Of a DNA stretch of 15,360 bases, positions 13,901 through 15,360 are shown piece by piece; position 1 is the stretch's first letter; the number at the start of each line of letters is the position of its first letter. This DNA is from an uncultured Oscillospiraceae bacterium. GTDB taxonomy: Bacteria; Bacillota; Clostridia; Oscillospirales; Oscillospiraceae. Location of the stretch: assembly GCA_910588105.1 (NCBI GenBank), contig CAJUQD010000057.1, positions 1 through 15,360 of the forward strand, read 5' to 3'. The translations under genes were made by a program, and so were the position numbers. The notes beneath the pieces are model-generated. The model searched no databases and was not told the origin of the DNA. It was given only the letters and a program-made list of their open reading frames with translations.

Positions 13901-15217
13901 GTGGGCGTGGCGTTCCGCATGACGATGCTCAACTCCCTGCGCTTTTACATTACCCTGGCTGGCTCTACCCTGGTGTTTCTCTGGTGCCAGAAGCGCCGCC
14001 GCTGGTGGGGCGCGTCCATGGCCGCGGCCTTTGCCTTCGGGGTGGTGGGCATGACGGTAATCAATTACTCCCTGCCCAACAGCAATGTGAAAAACCTGTT
14101 TGTCTTTGGCGGGGCCATGCTGGTGATTGTGGCGCTTGCGCTGGCCTGCTTTGAGGTGCGTTGGGAGGAAGCCCTGTTCTGCGCCGTGGCGGGGTACAGC
14201 GTCCAGTTTATCATTTCCCTTTGCAGCGAGCTGGGGTTCCGAATCTGCGGCCTGTCCTCGCCGGAGTATTTCCTGCTCCAGCTTGCCATCACGGCGGCGG
14301 TGCTGCCACTGGTCTACCTGCGCTTTGGGCGGAAGCTGAAGCGGGGCCAGAATATGGACCTGGACCGGCGCTCCTTGCTGCCCTTGGTGGTGGGGGCGGT
14401 GCTGGCGGAGGTGGTGCTGTGCTATAACATGCGCCTGCGGTGGATGACTCTTGACAACCGCTCCTATATGATCTGCGATGCCATTTTGCTGGTTTTGTGC
14501 AGCGTGTTCATCCTGGTCTCCCAGTTTGCCCTGCTGGTGCAGCGGAATCTGGAGGACGAGCTGAAGATCATCAACCAGCTGCGGCGGAAGGACCAGGACC
14601 AGTACCGAATCGCCAGCGAGACCATTGATCAGATCAATCGGAAATGCCACGATATGCGCCATCAGATCCGCACCATCGGCCGCAGCGCCCGGGTGACGCC
14701 CGAGGCGCTGGCCGAGATGGAGCAGACCATCGACATTTACGACTCCATGGTGAGCACCGGCTGCCGGGCGCTGGATATCATCCTCACGGAGAAGAGCCTG
14801 TACTGTCAGAAGAACAACATTGTCATTCGCTGCATCGCCGATGGCCGGGGACTCCGCTTCCTCCAGGATGTGGACATCTATTCCTTGTTCGGCAACCTGC
14901 TGGACAACGCCATCCACGCGGTCCAGGGGCTGGAGGAGGACCGCCGGGTGGTGAACCTCACCGTCAAGGTGCGCGGGGAGCTGCTGTCGGTGAACTCCTG
15001 CAACTGCTACGCCGGGGAGATGGAGATGCGCGACGGCCTGCCAGTCACCCGGGGCGACCCCCAGTTTCACGGGTTTGGCACCAAGAGCATAGTTGCCATT
15101 GTGAACAAGTACGGCGGCACGGTGTCCTTCCAGGCCAGGGAGGGGATGTTCAACCTGAATATGCTCTTCTCCCTGGGCGACATTGAGAGAGGCATCGGGG
15201 CCACCTGCGGGATATAG
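13901..15217 (+). CDS. GHKL-domain sensor histidine kinase (AgrC/HPK10-like), right copy
   Basis: This is a 438-residue membrane kinase and the partner of the preceding LytTR regulator. Residues 10-212 contain about six or seven hydrophobic segments. A linker leads to the phosphoacceptor box NRKCHDMRHQI (His250). The ATPase domain has the N-box FGNLLDNAIHAV (Asn332, Asn336) and G-box HGFGTKSI (about 390-397). The GTG start lies 1 bp after the regulator stop with GGGAGG 8 nt ahead. Sensing is presumably through the membrane helices because no separate extracellular domain is seen. No peptide precursor or processing protease gene lies nearby. The operon ends in a strong terminator 6 bp after the stop. 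Confidence 0.9.
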   Translation: MGVAFRMTMLNSLRFYITLAGSTLVFLWCQKRRRWWGASMAAAFAFGVVGMTVINYSLPNSNVKNLFVFGGAMLVIVALALACFEVRWEEALFCAVAGYSVQFIISLCSELGFRICGLSSPEYFLLQLAITAAVLPLVYLRFGRKLKRGQNMDLDRRSLLPLVVGAVLAEVVLCYNMRLRWMTLDNRSYMICDAILLVLCSVFILVSQFALLVQRNLEDELKIINQLRRKDQDQYRIASETIDQINRKCHDMRHQIRTIGRSARVTPEALAEMEQTIDIYDSMVSTGCRALDIILTEKSLYCQKNNIVIRCIADGRGLRFLQDVDIYSLFGNLLDNAIHAVQGLEEDRRVVNLTVKVRGELLSVNSCNCYAGEMEMRDGLPVTRGDPQFHGFGTKSIVAIVNKYGGTVSFQAREGMFNLNMLFSLGDIERGIGATCGI

Positions 15218-15222
15218 GGCAG

Positions 15223-15281
15223 GCGGCAAAAAGAACAGCGGCAAGAGGAGGGGATCCTCTTGCCGCTGTTCTTTTTGCCGC
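15223..15281. terminator. Long-stem bidirectional terminator
   Basis: Bases 15223-15249 and 15255-15281 are perfect inverted repeats of 27 bp around a GGGGA loop. Each arm carries an A5 or T5 run near its base, so both strands give a hairpin followed by a U-rich tract (TTCTTTTT). It ends the right two-component operon and would also stop transcripts from the right. Confidence 0.85.
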
Positions 15282-15309
15282 AGCCCGCCCTGCGGAATGA
15301 AGATGAACT

Positions 15310-15360
15310 TAGGGCTTGTTTGAAAATTGTCAACACGCCCAATCGGCGGGCCTTTTTCCG
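15310..15360. repeat. MITE-like repeat, copy 2, cut by the window end
   Basis: TAGGGCTTGTTTGAAAATTG and the following bases match the right end of the 6057-6180 repeat, read in the opposite orientation, at 47 of 51 positions. The copy begins with the same TAGGG and continues past the window. It lies 28 bp beyond the bidirectional terminator. Confidence 0.75.

Noticed and set aside
13835..15244. Open minus-strand frame of 469 codons opposite the right kinase
   Set aside because: It has no domain, is His/Gln/Ala-rich, and runs through the terminator stem; the opposite strand encodes clear kinase motifs.
1..15360. CRISPR arrays, tRNA and rRNA genes, AgrD-like signal peptides
   Set aside because: No regularly spaced repeats, tRNA cloverleaf or rRNA sequence was seen, and no short ORF with an AgrD-like layout lies near either kinase.

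Overview
The window looks like chromosomal DNA from a GC-rich, low-sporulation-signature gut Firmicute, most likely an Oscillospiraceae/Flavonifractor-type Clostridium. This rests on strong AGGAGG-type ribosome binding sites, sigma-A promoters, GHKL/LytTR two-component systems, SorC and DhaKL proteins, a lipoprotein with a Firmicute-style lipobox, and remains of a Tn1549-like conjugative element. The taxonomic placement is inference from protein style, not from a marker gene.

Layout, left to right. (1) 1-2177, minus strand: a LytTR response regulator followed by a GHKL sensor kinase, ending in a hairpin at the window edge. (2) 2178-3490: a gene graveyard. It holds an unrecognised minus-strand remnant with an internal stop, a frameshifted excisionase-like HTH gene, the N-terminus of an ICE-type replication initiator, and the istA tail and istB head of an IS21-family element. 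(3) 3494-5941, minus strand: a sugar kinase operon dhaL-dhaK-(broken lsrF)-VOC protein, with a clear promoter and a clear terminator. (4) 5996-7186, minus strand: a SorC/LsrR-type regulator with its own promoter. The same ATGTTACAT motif occurs at this promoter and at the dhaL promoter. A terminator and a 124-bp MITE-like repeat lie downstream of the regulator. (5) 7217-13049, minus strand: two large family 3 glycoside hydrolases, a surface lipoprotein followed by a multi-pass membrane-anchored enzyme with reversed domain order. (6) 13112-15281, plus strand: a second LytTR regulator plus GHKL kinase pair, divergent from the GH3 operon, closed by a 27-bp-stem bidirectional terminator. (7) 15310-15360: the start of a second copy of the MITE-like repeat, in opposite orientation, cut off by the window end.

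How the parts may work together. The GH3 pair would release sugar or aglycone at the cell surface, and the divergent two-component system is the natural candidate for its regulator. The dha operon would phosphorylate a short ketose and pass it on. Its LsrF-type aldolase/thiolase is broken, so the present pathway is either degraded or relies on another gene. The link between the GH3 operon and the dha operon is proximity only.
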